Source: Mantis religiosa
Lineage: Eukaryota; Arthropoda; Insecta; Mantodea; Mantidae
Assembly (NCBI GenBank): GCA_030765055.1
Contig: CM060958.1
Coordinates: forward strand, 106,366,090 to 106,430,089
Length of the DNA stretch: 64,000 nt
Direction of reading: 5' to 3'
The notes beneath the pieces are model-generated. The model had not been told where the DNA came from. It saw only the letters and a program-made list of their open reading frames with translations, and made no database searches. The position numbers and the translations under genes were made by a program. Each line of letters opens with the position of its first letter. The first letter of the stretch is position 1. Shown here piece after piece: positions 55,146-64,000 of this stretch.

Positions 55146-56505
55146 ATAAATTGTTAATTAATATATAAAAATATTGGAACAAGTTTCCAGTTTTAATAAC
55201 TTGGCGAACAAAATTCATGTACCTAACCTAGATCGACTGGTAAATGCATACAGATCTATCGACCTGTCATGATTCCATCTGTTAGGTGTTGGGTTATTTT
55301 ATATTTACATGACACAAGTGTGCACTTCAGGGAATACCAAATATCTACCTGTCTTTATTGCAATAAATTTATAAACGAAATTGGTTGAATTTACCATACT
55401 TATACAATTTTGTGTATACTTTCGTTCCGAAACAAAATGAAATATATTCCTGTATATTAGCTGTTATATATATAACAGCTGAAACCTAACATAGTTCATA
55501 TTGCTTATGAGTTTTGCTCCATTACAAAGCATTATTGATTTCGTGTTTCGGAAAATTTCTCTAACTAATAAGATACATTGATACATACATAGAAATTGCG
55601 ACTTGCCTGTCATCTGTGATATCCTACGTGTACTTCGTGTTGCATGAGATTTTCGCTGTGTCGCTGTGTTCGCAAGCTCTCAGATAACAGGCGGGACGTC
55701 TGAACTGCACGTTAATAACGTGTTTTTTATTCAATGGCTTTATATTTGATATCTACAACGAACCTCAGGGTAGATGGAGCAGGGATTGTACTCTAACCAA
55801 ATGTATAGCTAATATTTCATGGTGGCTCTCTCAAAAGAACTTAGTTCTAAGTGACCATTGCATATCTGGTAAGCTTTAAAATGCGTCCAAAAAGAGAATG
55901 TAGATCTTGTTAAAATACACAATTTATGTGACATACTATTTCTCGTGATGTATAGCAATTCGTAGGTATTCTGTTATTTGTCTCATTTGATTGTTTCTGG
56001 GATTCTTTTATAGTGCTTATATTTTCATTTTTAGCGCATTGTTCAACTTTTATAAGACTTAGTTTTCAGTTCTAAATTATAAATTTTGTAATTTGAATAG
56101 GTCCATGGAAGGCTTCTTCTAATAATAATTATACTAGCTTGTCATTTTCTTTTTTATTAATACTGCAACCAATTAACGCCTCTGCTCACAGATACAATAT
56201 AAATCATTCCTTTGTACAGTAGTTAATCTGATCTTAAAAATATGATCTAGATCATAACTTCTCTCTTTACACATTTCTTTAATTTGTCACACACATACCC
56301 TGAGTGGAATTTTCACCAATATACTCTCATTTCTTACATCCTTTGCCAATAGATCCACTTTTCAGTTTACAGAGATTTACATTAATTTGATGATGAATGC
56401 TTCCTCTAGGGTTACTGTTTTATTTGAATTCCTATTATACAATTATTTACTTCATCGATGTTCCTTTCAACTTACAGAAAATACTGTAACAATCAGAAAA
56501 TATAT
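55146..56505. other. No gene; one perfect palindrome
   Basis: AT-rich with no coding signal. A perfect 22-bp palindrome, AGCTG-TTATATATATAA-CAGCT, lies at 55459-55480. Confidence 0.5.
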
Positions 56506-56965
56506 TACGAGGGATGTTCAATAAAGAATGATCATAATTTTTTACGGTCATAATTTTTCGCACTAAAGTTCAATCTTATTATATTCTGTTAGCTTAATGT
56601 GAAACAAACACGCCGTAGTAGTTTCATTGTTGGTACTCCAGGTTCCCGCCTGTGATAACCAGGCAAGTTCAGACATGTTCAGTATCGCCTACCGCTACAA
56701 TGGAGATAACATGCAGTTAAAGTTGATGTTAGAGGAAGATCCGGAGTTTCTTTCAAACGTAATCACTGCTGATGAAACTTGGCTACATCATTTTGATCCT
56801 GAGAGCAAACCTCAGTGTGGAAATCTCCTTCATCACCAACCCCCAGTATAGCAATAGTGGTTTCTTCTGCTGGGAAAGCAGAGCTGGGAAAGTCATCTCA
56901 TTCTTTGATATTCATGGAATGGCTTATCAGAATGTTGTACCTGCACACACATCAGAAGTTTTCTT
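56506..56965 (+). mobile_element. Mariner M1 copy, internally deleted and 3'-truncated
   Basis: Left end TACGAGGGATGTTCAATAAA. The 5' untranslated part joins directly to the middle of the transposase at about 56712 (MQLKLMLEEDPEFLSN, TADETWLHHFDPESK), so the N-terminal HTH region is deleted. The rest is lost at about 56965. Confidence 0.82.
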
Positions 56966-57087
56966 AAAATGTAATACTTATTACAACGAATCCTACTAAC
57001 CTTAAAGAATTGTTTATTCGGAGTCACTAATTCTGTCTTCCACATGTTTTGTCATATCGGACGGTGAATGAAGTGGTTGAAATGATT

Positions 57088-57142
57088 CTCAACGTACATT
57101 TACTCATCCTCATAATTTTGATGGTCCTTCTCAAAATTACTA
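57088..57142 (-). repeat. Mariner M1 C-terminal fragment, inverted
   Basis: CAACGTACATTTACTCATC and ATAATTTTGATGGTCCTTCT match the end of the M1 coding region in reverse, as in the copy at 50699. It lies inverted relative to the fragment at 56506, so this locus is rearranged. Confidence 0.7.
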
Positions 57143-57144
57143 AA

Positions 57145-57425
57145 TTAGTCCATGGTCCATGTCATCTGTGTTTCCTTTCGTGTTTTCTTGTTCAGCGTTC
57201 TTATTATAGTCCCACACATTTGATTGAATCTGTTTAATTTCACCTCCATATCCTTGTTGTTATTTGCTACTGCTAGTGTGTTGCCTAGATAGTTAAAACT
57301 ATTAACCTGTTCTATTATTTTATTGTTTATAACTAGTTTTGCTCTTATGTTGTTCTTCCCTCTAAAAGCCATTACTTTAATTTTTTGTTCTGAGATTGAA
57401 AGGTTATATGTTTCCGCTATGTTGT
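57145..57425 (-). pseudogene. LINE reverse-transcriptase fragment
   Basis: On the minus strand: FNNIAETYNLSISEQKIK, VMAFRGKNNIRAKLVINNKI and EQVNSFNYLGNTLAVANNNK, then CGTIIRTLNKKTRKET. This is the thumb-like block just before the C-terminal segment seen at 54376 (relatives: KTK-x-MAF-x-G, I-NN-x-IEQV-x-FNYLG). It is open over about 90 codons. It is of the same LINE type as the fragment at 54376 but a separate insertion. Confidence 0.75.
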
Positions 57426-57426
57426 T

Positions 57427-57800
57427 AAACTATATACTGCTCTTTGCACGTCATCTTCAACTGAGGTTATATAGAGAAATAAAAACAACCTGGGGGAGGG
57501 AAGGATATATAGACATACATAATAATTTAGGGCGAGAAGGTTTTGCTTGGGCGAGAACGGTAGTGAGAAACTTGAGAGGTATAGGTCAAGAGAGGGATCT
57601 AGACAAATGCCCATTGTATGGAGAAGAGAGTGCAGATTTCCACTGTATATTATACTGTAGTCAAACAAAGATATGGAGAGAGCAGGCCTGGCTACGTAAA
57701 TGGGACAATTTGGGGGGGGGGGTTGAAGTAGTAATTAGAAAACTTTTGTCAGTAGAAGGGGAAAAGAACAGGAGAAATATAAGGAATTATTTAGGGTAAG
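57427..57800 (+). pseudogene. LINE C-terminal zinc-knuckle-like fragment
   Basis: On the plus strand: REGFAWARTVVRNLRGIG, LDKCPLYGEESADFHCILYC and TKIWREQAWLRKWDNLGG, ending in RRNIRNYLG-stop at 57800. The C-x(n)-H-x(4)-C pattern (CPL-Y/C-GEE...H-x(4)-C) resembles the zinc-binding tail that ends many LINE ORF2 proteins, with one cysteine changed to Y. A run of nine G near 57712 is a likely frameshift site. A 3' untranslated part probably follows to about 58100. Confidence 0.55.
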
Positions 57801-58100
57801 CTTAAGAGATATGGCTAAGAACAATTAAAAGAAAAATCTAGATTAGGATAGGTGAAATGGCAACATGTGTAAAACGGAGTAGAGATCCTCCAATACACAA
57901 AAACCTGGGGTTAGGTGTATAGGGACTGATTTATTATTCAATGGCAAGCAACATGGTAGGATTTTCAGCATTAAGGAATATATATGGCGTTTTCCAGTAT
58001 GGATTTTATAATTGTAATCTTGATTTTGTATTTGCATTTGATGATATAAAAGGAAAGATGAGGAACTGTTCGAAGAGAATAGACAATTTTTAAGGTGAAT

Positions 58101-58439
58101 AAAGAATAATTATAAGTATTTGATGGCTGCTTTACAAATACATTTATTTTAATTATCAGATAATTGTATTTCTTGACATAGTTGTATGATTCATCTTCTG
58201 TAATTTCCTCAGTTGTTTGAAACGATAACCATTAATTTGTATCACTTAATTATGTATTAACTTATTGTATTACTCAGTTATTGTATTCTTGCTTAATTAT
58301 TGAATCATTTTGTTCTTTCTTTTGATGTGTCCCATATCATGCACAGTGATCAGAAGATGAATAAATAAATTCCTAAAAGAAACAAAATACTGACTCAACA
58401 ATGTTTGTGATTTGTCTTTCATTTATTGCTATACGATTA
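58101..58439. other. No gene recognised
   Basis: AT-rich. It may include the LINE 3' end. Confidence 0.45.
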
Positions 58440-58640
58440 GTAGAGTTCTATTTATTTAACGTCCTCCAACTTTGTCACAGATGTCGATGGATGAAATGAC
58501 GTTCAAATGAGTCCGCAGCCAATAAAGATTAGTTACCAGACATTCATAATTTCAGGATAAGGGAAAACTTCGGTAGAACCGTTATCCTGATAACCCTTCT
58601 GAGATTCGAACTATTATGTGTTTCAAATGGGAAGAGTTCT
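58440..58640 (-). repeat. SINE family 1 copy, minus strand
   Basis: TTTAACGTCCTCCAAC, GATGAAATGACGTTCAAATG, AGGATAAGGGAAAAC and TTCTGAGATTCGAACTA are the reverse of the family 1 tail, body and B box, in that order. Confidence 0.78.
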
Positions 58641-58768
58641 CGCCGGTAGCGAATCAGATGCGTTACAGCCTTCAACGTTGCCACCTCGTTATCTCCACTA
58701 TTTATATATTTCCCTCTTTCTCTCGCACACTTGCGAGTGTTCGTAGCGCTAGACGTAAGGGAACGCAA

Positions 58769-58967
58769 GCCCGCCTAGGTAGCGTAGATGGTAACATGTC
58801 TGCCTCACGTCTGTAAGGGCGAGTGAAGGTTTTAACCGGGGTTTTCCCTTATCCTGACGAATTCGGGTAACTCTTAAGCTCCATGGGCCCTGGGCTCATT
58901 TGAGCATCATTTCACCCGTTGCTTTCATCGTCCGATATGACTTAACGTTGGAGGACGTAAATAACGA
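58769..58967 (+). repeat. SINE family 1 copy
   Basis: GCCCGCCTAGGTAGCGTAGA, CTGCCTCACGTCTG, GGGTTTTCCCTTATCCTG, TGGGCTCATTTGAGCATC and TTAACGTTGGAGGACGTAAA. The B box is deleted. It lies 130 bp from an opposite-strand copy. Confidence 0.82.
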
Positions 58968-60498
58968 TAAAGACGGTAAAGGAAGGCTAAGTTTTATAAT
59001 AATGCAGTTGTTGAAATCACAATTGCCATATGAATATTCGTATATTACACAAATGTTTTAAATATTTAGTTTAAAGTTAATTATAGTTTTTGAAATACTT
59101 ATTTTTTTAATCCAATGAAAATAACAGTGGTGCATCCGTATAGCTGTGATTGTTACTTACGTTAAAAGATAATTCGTCATTGTCATTGTCTTCATCGTCT
59201 GAGTACTGCAAATTTATGATGATAGGTACCAAAATCTCCTTACGTGATATTTATTTCCAAAAGTCGTCGTCTTGTAGTTTATCTGACGTGTCACGCAGTT
59301 TTCTCAGACTTGTTGTGCTCCTTGTCAATTTCTTTGTGAATAAGCTGTTCAGAATCAGTCAGTTTAAAAATATTATTTCTGTTTACAACATAATTTGAGC
59401 CCACATTAACTCCATTGGTTTATTTTAGCAGTAGTAGTGGGGGGAGGTGTATCGCATCTAATTGGTCCAGCTGATACACTTTTTCATGGAAAAGTAACAG
59501 AATAATACTGCTTTGAACTCTAGCGTAAATAGAGATTATGAAACATTCATAAACAAAGATATAATGTAACCAGACACGTTCTGCCAGACTAGCAAGAAGT
59601 GTATCTTCCCCTCTCATCGAATTTAACAAACACCCTGGCTTATTCAAAGTATATATTTCTTTTATCACGTCATGTCAAATGTTTACAATTCAGTTCGGAG
59701 TAATTACAAATATACGTTCACGCATACACGCCAAGCAATAATTATGTTCATTACAGTGCTGACGTCACAATGCATTGTTGTAATATAATGGTATCTACTT
59801 GATTTGTATTAGGAAAACTATTTGAGCTAAAAATAATGGATTTTTACGGTTATGTTAAATACATTACTCTCTCCTCCCTCATGGATCATATTTTGCAAAA
59901 TCTGAATTTCTGTTTTAGCGCGAGTAGTGTTTATTAGAGATTGATTAGTTTGGCGCTCGTCACACACCACTTAGGGGGAATACAATACGACACCGCGGGA
60001 CTCCCATTGGTTGCTCACCTTGTAGCGCTCAAGGACAAACACCCCATTTAAAACACATAATAGTTACCTCTTGAACGTGTGGCGACCACGCTGCCACCTA
60101 CGTTACAGAAGCGGAGCTGGCTCGACGTAACGCGTGAGGCTTGTATTAGGAACGTACCGTGTTAAATGAATCGTCGGCAGTATACGGATCACTGCAGTGC
60201 AAACTAACTACATAACGGCCGTTAGATCTCCGGCTCTGACGCTTTGCGGTTGCAGGAGGCGGAGGGGGAAGGTTAATACTACCAACATACAGTAATGAGC
60301 AATTGAAAACATATGCTCAAAATTATCATTAGAATGAAAATATATGACTATATTAGCATTAAAACATTGAAATTCAACTTGTAATTTCATTATCATGCAA
60401 GATATTCATTAAAACGCCACTCTATTCCAATATTTCTGTCACACTTTTACGCGCACTAACTGCATCCGCTGCCGTGGCCAGGAAGTTAATGTCTGCTA
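58968..60498. other. No gene; CpG-rich patch at about 59940-60260
   Basis: Mostly AT-rich. Between about 59940 and 60260 CG dinucleotides and G/C content rise and there is an inverted CCAAT (CCCATTGGTTG, near 60002). It could be a promoter-like or unmethylated patch, or part of an unrecognised repeat. No transcript start or coding frame is visible. Confidence 0.3.
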
Positions 60499-61370
60499 CA
60501 GTCTCATTTTTAAAAGAGGATACGTGAAGGTTATAAAGCAAGGGACGCGAAGAGTAAGAAGGGAATGTCGTTGCTATGGTAACGTAAACAAAGGTTATCA
60601 GATTGCTTACACTGGTGAATCACGTACTCCTCAGGTCAGTTATCACTAGCTGTATGCGCGAAACAGAGTTTGCTTGAGTATTCAGTTGTTAAAACCAAAT
60701 AAAATACGTTTTTATGGAAGCAAGATGTAGCGGCGGTAGGGTTAGAGGTGGACCGAGGATTCATGACCCAAGACAAAGATCAGCTTAATGTCGTGTTGTT
60801 ACATTGCATAGCCAAGCTAGAGAATTTGTCTGTTCTCTTAGAGAATTCTTCCAACAGGAAGACGAGAGTTTGCTCCTTAACAGTGAACAGCTTATTCCGT
60901 TTATCCAAAAGCGATAGTCTGAGTAGATATGCTTGCACGTAAAAGAATTCCTGTGATTCAAAATTACGGCATATCGGCGGCGTTGATACGAACATGTCAG
61001 TTAAAAAAGTTTTTAATAATAGTATATTGCGATATTAATGTATACGGAACGAGGAAAGGTTTGAAAAGACAAGGCGCTTGCACCGAGTTTTTTTAACTCT
61101 GGATATTCTGTTATGTAGCTACTACATGTGTACTGCACATTATTTTTGGCACTATGTGTATTTATATCAATCTGAATTTTAGTAGTTAAGATATTACCTG
61201 AAATATTAATAACTCTAATTGAAGATAAGTGTTAGATTTTAGAACGTGCATCGCCTATATGTGTTTATATGGAGAAATACTTACCGCACTGTACGGGAAT
61301 GTCAACTTACGATTCATATCAACAATAGCGGTAAGTATGGAATATCTGTTACATAGTGCATTGTCAAAAT
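60499..61370 (+). mobile_element. Tc1-like family X, second copy, 3'-truncated
   Basis: Starts CAGTCTCATTTTTAAAAGAG after a TA (60497-60498) and follows the copy at 45101-46205 in reverse orientation. It includes MEARCSGGRVRGGPRIHD at 60714 and ATTTTAGAACGTGCATCG. It stops matching at about 61370, roughly 230 bp before the expected right end. Confidence 0.75.
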
Positions 61371-61391
61371 AGTGCAGTTATTGTCAAAAAT

Positions 61392-61426
61392 ATATTGTGA
61401 TCATTCTTTATTGAACAGCCCTTGTA
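61392..61426 (+). repeat. Isolated mariner M1 right end
   Basis: TATTGTGATCATTCTTTATT and GAACAGCCCTTGTA match the M1 right terminal repeat. No other part of the element is present. Confidence 0.75.
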
Positions 61427-61774
61427 ATACAATGATTGTAATTGCAAACAAAAACTCTGATGGCTGACTTACCTGGTTTTGTTTCTGTTTCAGATAACTT
61501 ACCTGATTTATTCCCTAAAAAATGCTATTGGAATGAACTTTTTTATTTGTTGCAATGTTATTGACTTAACGGACCGAAAGTACCTTCAACTTGATTTACT
61601 ACATATGACGCATTAATATTTCAATATGTTTGAAAGAAGTGTTTTGTTTGAGAATCATCCATTGTGTTTTAAAATTAAATATTCGTTTTCTGGGTTTCTT
61701 ACAAAAAGTGACATACCTGGTTATTTCCCCGGACCCTTCATGTCACAACCTGTCTAAACGTAAATAGCAGCATA
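61427..61774. other. No gene recognised
   Basis: AT-rich, no features supported. Confidence 0.5.
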
Positions 61775-63100
61775 TAGGAGGTGAATCCGTAAAATGAGGG
61801 CTCCAATTTTATTTAATATAGAAAACCTGTTAAATGTCAATGAATGCTACATTGATGGAAAGGCGAAACTTACAGATATTTTTCAACGTAATCCCCATTG
61901 CGATCGATACACTTTTGCATGCGCTGTAGTAGTTTTTGTATATTCTTGTCGTTGCGTTCTCCCACCAAGTTGCGCAGGTAGCGCTCAACCTCGTTTTTCA
62001 AATCATCGTCGGTCTGGAAATGTGTTCCACCCAGGTGTGACTTCAACTCAGGAAACAGATGATAATCACTAGGTGCTAAGTCTGGACTGTAGGGGGGATG
62101 GCTGAGGATGTCCTATCCGAACTGGGCCAGAAGATCAGCCGATGCATGTGCAGTATGGGAACGAGCGTTGTCGTGATGAAAAATCACTCCTTTCGTCAGC
62201 ATTCCCCTCCTTGGATTTTGAATGGTACGTCGCAACTTTTTTAATGTCTCACAGTAGCTACCGGCGTTTATTGTTGTGCCGGTAGACATAAACTCATAAA
62301 ATAATACACCTTTTTCTGTCCCAGAACACACTGGCCATCACTTTGCCGTCAGAAAATGTCTGTTTGAACCTTCGCGTGTTCGGCGAATTCGAATGCCGCC
62401 ACTGACGAGAACGTTCTTTAGTTTCTAGTGTTGTGTAGTGCACCCAGGTTTCATCGGCAGTGACAATTGAATCCAACAGATCCTCGCCCTGCTCTGCATA
62501 GCGCTCCAGGAATCGGTGGGCCGCTTCAACACGTTGCCGTTTATGATCTTCGGTGAGCATTTTGGGGACCCACCTCGCACACACCTTGCGATAATGCAAA
62601 TATTCGGTCAAAATCTTGTCAATCGTAGTCTTACAGACTTCAGGGATAAGTTCGCACAGCTCGCGAACTGTCACACGCCGATCTTTAAGCATTTCTTGCT
62701 CCACTTTTGCAAATGTTTTGGCTGAAACCGAAGGCCGACCCGAAAGCTGTTCGTCATGGACCTCTGTGCGTCCGTCTTTGAACTCTCTGACCCACTTTCA
62801 CACGTTTTTTGACGTCCATACACTGTGGCACATAGACTTCGAATAACTGACGATGATTTGAGTGCCATTGGCACTCAAAAAACGTATCACTGCACGCAAA
62901 TCGCACTTGGTGGCGGAAGTGATAGGAAGCTCCATAGCTAACGGCTGCCCAGCTAAGAGCAATGGCTGCAACGGGTCCGTTGTGGAAGGGGATTTGAAGG
63001 TGTGAAACCAAGCTACACGCCAGTGTTGCCGGATCTTGCGTAATAGCGTTCCTTACGGCTCCAGCGACTTGAAGACCTTATGTTACGGACACGCCTCGTA
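61775..63100 (-). mobile_element. Mariner family M5, both ends present
   Basis: On the minus strand it starts TACGAGGCGTGTCCGTAA (63100) and ends with the imperfect inverse TTACGGATTCACCTCCTA (61775), 1326 bp. It is the best preserved transposase gene in the window and the only visible copy of this family. Confidence 0.88.
61870..62935 (-). pseudogene. Mariner M5 transposase, near-intact
   Basis: From ATG 62935: MELPITSATKCDLRAVIRFL, then (after a stop at about 62807) KWVREFKDGRTEVHDEQL, DRRVTVRELCELIPEVCK and YRKVCARWVPKMLTEDHK. The first catalytic motif is TADETWVHYTTLETKERS. A frameshift within an A-run near 62319 moves to GVLFYEFMSTGTTINAG. The second motif is FHHDNARSHTAHASADLL, followed by one stop (TAG for W) near 62117, and the third is HPPYSPDLAPSDYHLFPELK. 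The C terminus reads QKCIDRNGDYVEKYL-stop at 61870. All three acidic residues are kept. Three lesions over about 355 codons suggest a fairly recent loss of function. Confidence 0.88.
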
Positions 63101-63732
63101 ATATTCCGAAAATGTTTAATGCTACCGAAACATTATTTTACACTAATTGTATAAATTGTACACAGTATCTTTATATAAATTCCCTATAGTATGCTTTCGG
63201 TTGGCTCTATCTGTTTTCTCATTTAGTTATATATGAATTTCAATCAGACTGAATCGCCTATTCACAGAAAATTAAACTCACGTTATTTGTCACAAACATT
63301 ACATTTGAATCAAACGCGTTAAAGCCGTTTTCGAGAAAATAAAACGAACTTCAAAGGCAATTTACAGAAAATGAAACAATTTCATTTGTATCAAACACAT
63401 TACAGATCAATGAAAGCGGTAGGAGTTCCTTTTGAAAAAAAATAAATAAAACAACGAAATTGATTCCGTTAATACAGCAGTAGAGGGTAATGGAAATGTA
63501 CAAATTGACATACGCACAACTTTTGTTGAGGCGGAATAACCCGATAATGCTTTCAGATTAAATCCAGTATCTTCTATACCAAAGTTGAAATTATATTTCT
63601 AAAAACAACGTATAATAAATATGATAGAACCGTGAAATTATCAAAAGGAATTCCATGAGTTTTTATCAGATAAAACTGCAAACTCAAATACAGGTATTTA
63701 TTATAAAGAGTGTTTTATGGATACAATATAAC
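63101..63732. other. No gene recognised
   Basis: AT-rich without coding signal. Confidence 0.5.
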
Positions 63733-63986
63733 CTATGAAAGGGTAGGGCCAGACCGAAAATTTCAATGCCATATCCGGGATTTGAACCACGCATCATCTG
63801 GTAATCAGTTCAACATCTAGTGGTTTACCGGGAGAAACACGAGTCAGTTGGAGAATTTAATGTCATGTTGGCACGTTGGCCAAAGTAGCTCAAATGGTTA
63901 GAGCGGCTGGACGGAAACCAGATGATCTGTGGTTCATATCCCGGCTATGGCATTGAAATTTTCAGTCTGGCACTGCCCTTTCATAG
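63733..63986 (+). repeat. Family T element with 70-bp inverted ends
   Basis: Left arm 63733-63802 (CTATGAAAGGG, CAGACCGAAAATTTCAATG, GATTTGAACCACGC) is the imperfect reverse complement of the right arm 63917-63986 (GTGGTTCATATCCCGG, CATTGAAATTTTCAGTCTGG, CCCTTTCATAG). The arms consist of the 3' half of the tRNA-like unit and its flank. The middle has GTGGTTTACCGGGAGAAACA, the family T body. Confidence 0.8.
63879..63951 (+). tRNA. tRNA-like unit (pseudo-tRNA) of family T
   Basis: Acceptor arms GCCAAAG/CTATGGC are imperfect. A box TAGCTCAAATGG; the B box (GGTTCATATCC) is slightly off consensus. The anticodon loop is ACGGAAA as in the other copies. It is part of a repeat and not a tRNA gene. 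Confidence 0.5.
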
Positions 63987-64000
63987 TGTGTCCTACACAA

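Overview
This window looks like repeat-dense, AT-rich intergenic or intronic DNA from an insect, or at least an arthropod, with a large genome. The grounds are many mariner/Tc1-type transposons, gypsy-type LTRs, Jockey-like LINEs, piggyBac- and P-like fragments, and several tRNA-derived SINE families. There is no operon-like gene packing, no rRNA and no CRISPR. The exact species cannot be fixed from the sequence; a cockroach- or termite-like genome is only a guess. No complete host gene is visible. The best candidate host exon is a short minus-strand block at 33349-33536.

Layout. 0-9 kb: an AT-rich start with a Mutator-like transposase scrap at 0.9 kb, three SINE families and a mariner fossil at 4.35-5.4 kb. 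9-15 kb: a mariner split by a solo LTR, a TIR-complete mariner, a piggyBac remnant and a LINE scrap. 15-21 kb: a fold-back element with a nested Tc1-like element, another mariner, and a mariner split by a 5'-truncated LINE. 22-24 kb: a Jockey-like reverse transcriptase interrupted by a composite tRNA-like SINE with a clear 12-bp target duplication. 25-36 kb: Tc1/mariner fossils, a fold-back element, a GC-rich island, a solo LTR and the candidate host exon. 37.6-39.4 kb: a second Jockey-like LINE. 41-46.5 kb: a mariner with tandem tRNA-like repeats, an LTR with a poly(A) insert, and a Tc1-like element inside a long SINE-like repeat. 46.7-48.9 kb: the 3' end of a gypsy-type element whose LTR carries a P-like transposon with a THAP-domain reading frame. 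49-57.8 kb: solo LTRs, a full-length but decayed mariner, and LINE ends. 58-64 kb: SINEs, a CpG-rich stretch, a second Tc1-like copy, the best preserved mariner, and an inverted tRNA-like repeat at the window edge.

Nearly all coding sequence belongs to mobile elements and carries stops or frameshifts. The nesting gives a relative timeline: LTRs, LINEs, SINEs and TA-target transposons land inside older copies, and several empty sites can be inferred exactly from target-site duplications. The most informative objects are the P-like THAP element (46797-48174), the tRNA-like composite family with a roughly 313-bp repeat unit and self-inverted ends, the solo LTRs sharing a terminal signature and ATAT/ATAA targets, and the nested TA-target insertion at 15427-16710.
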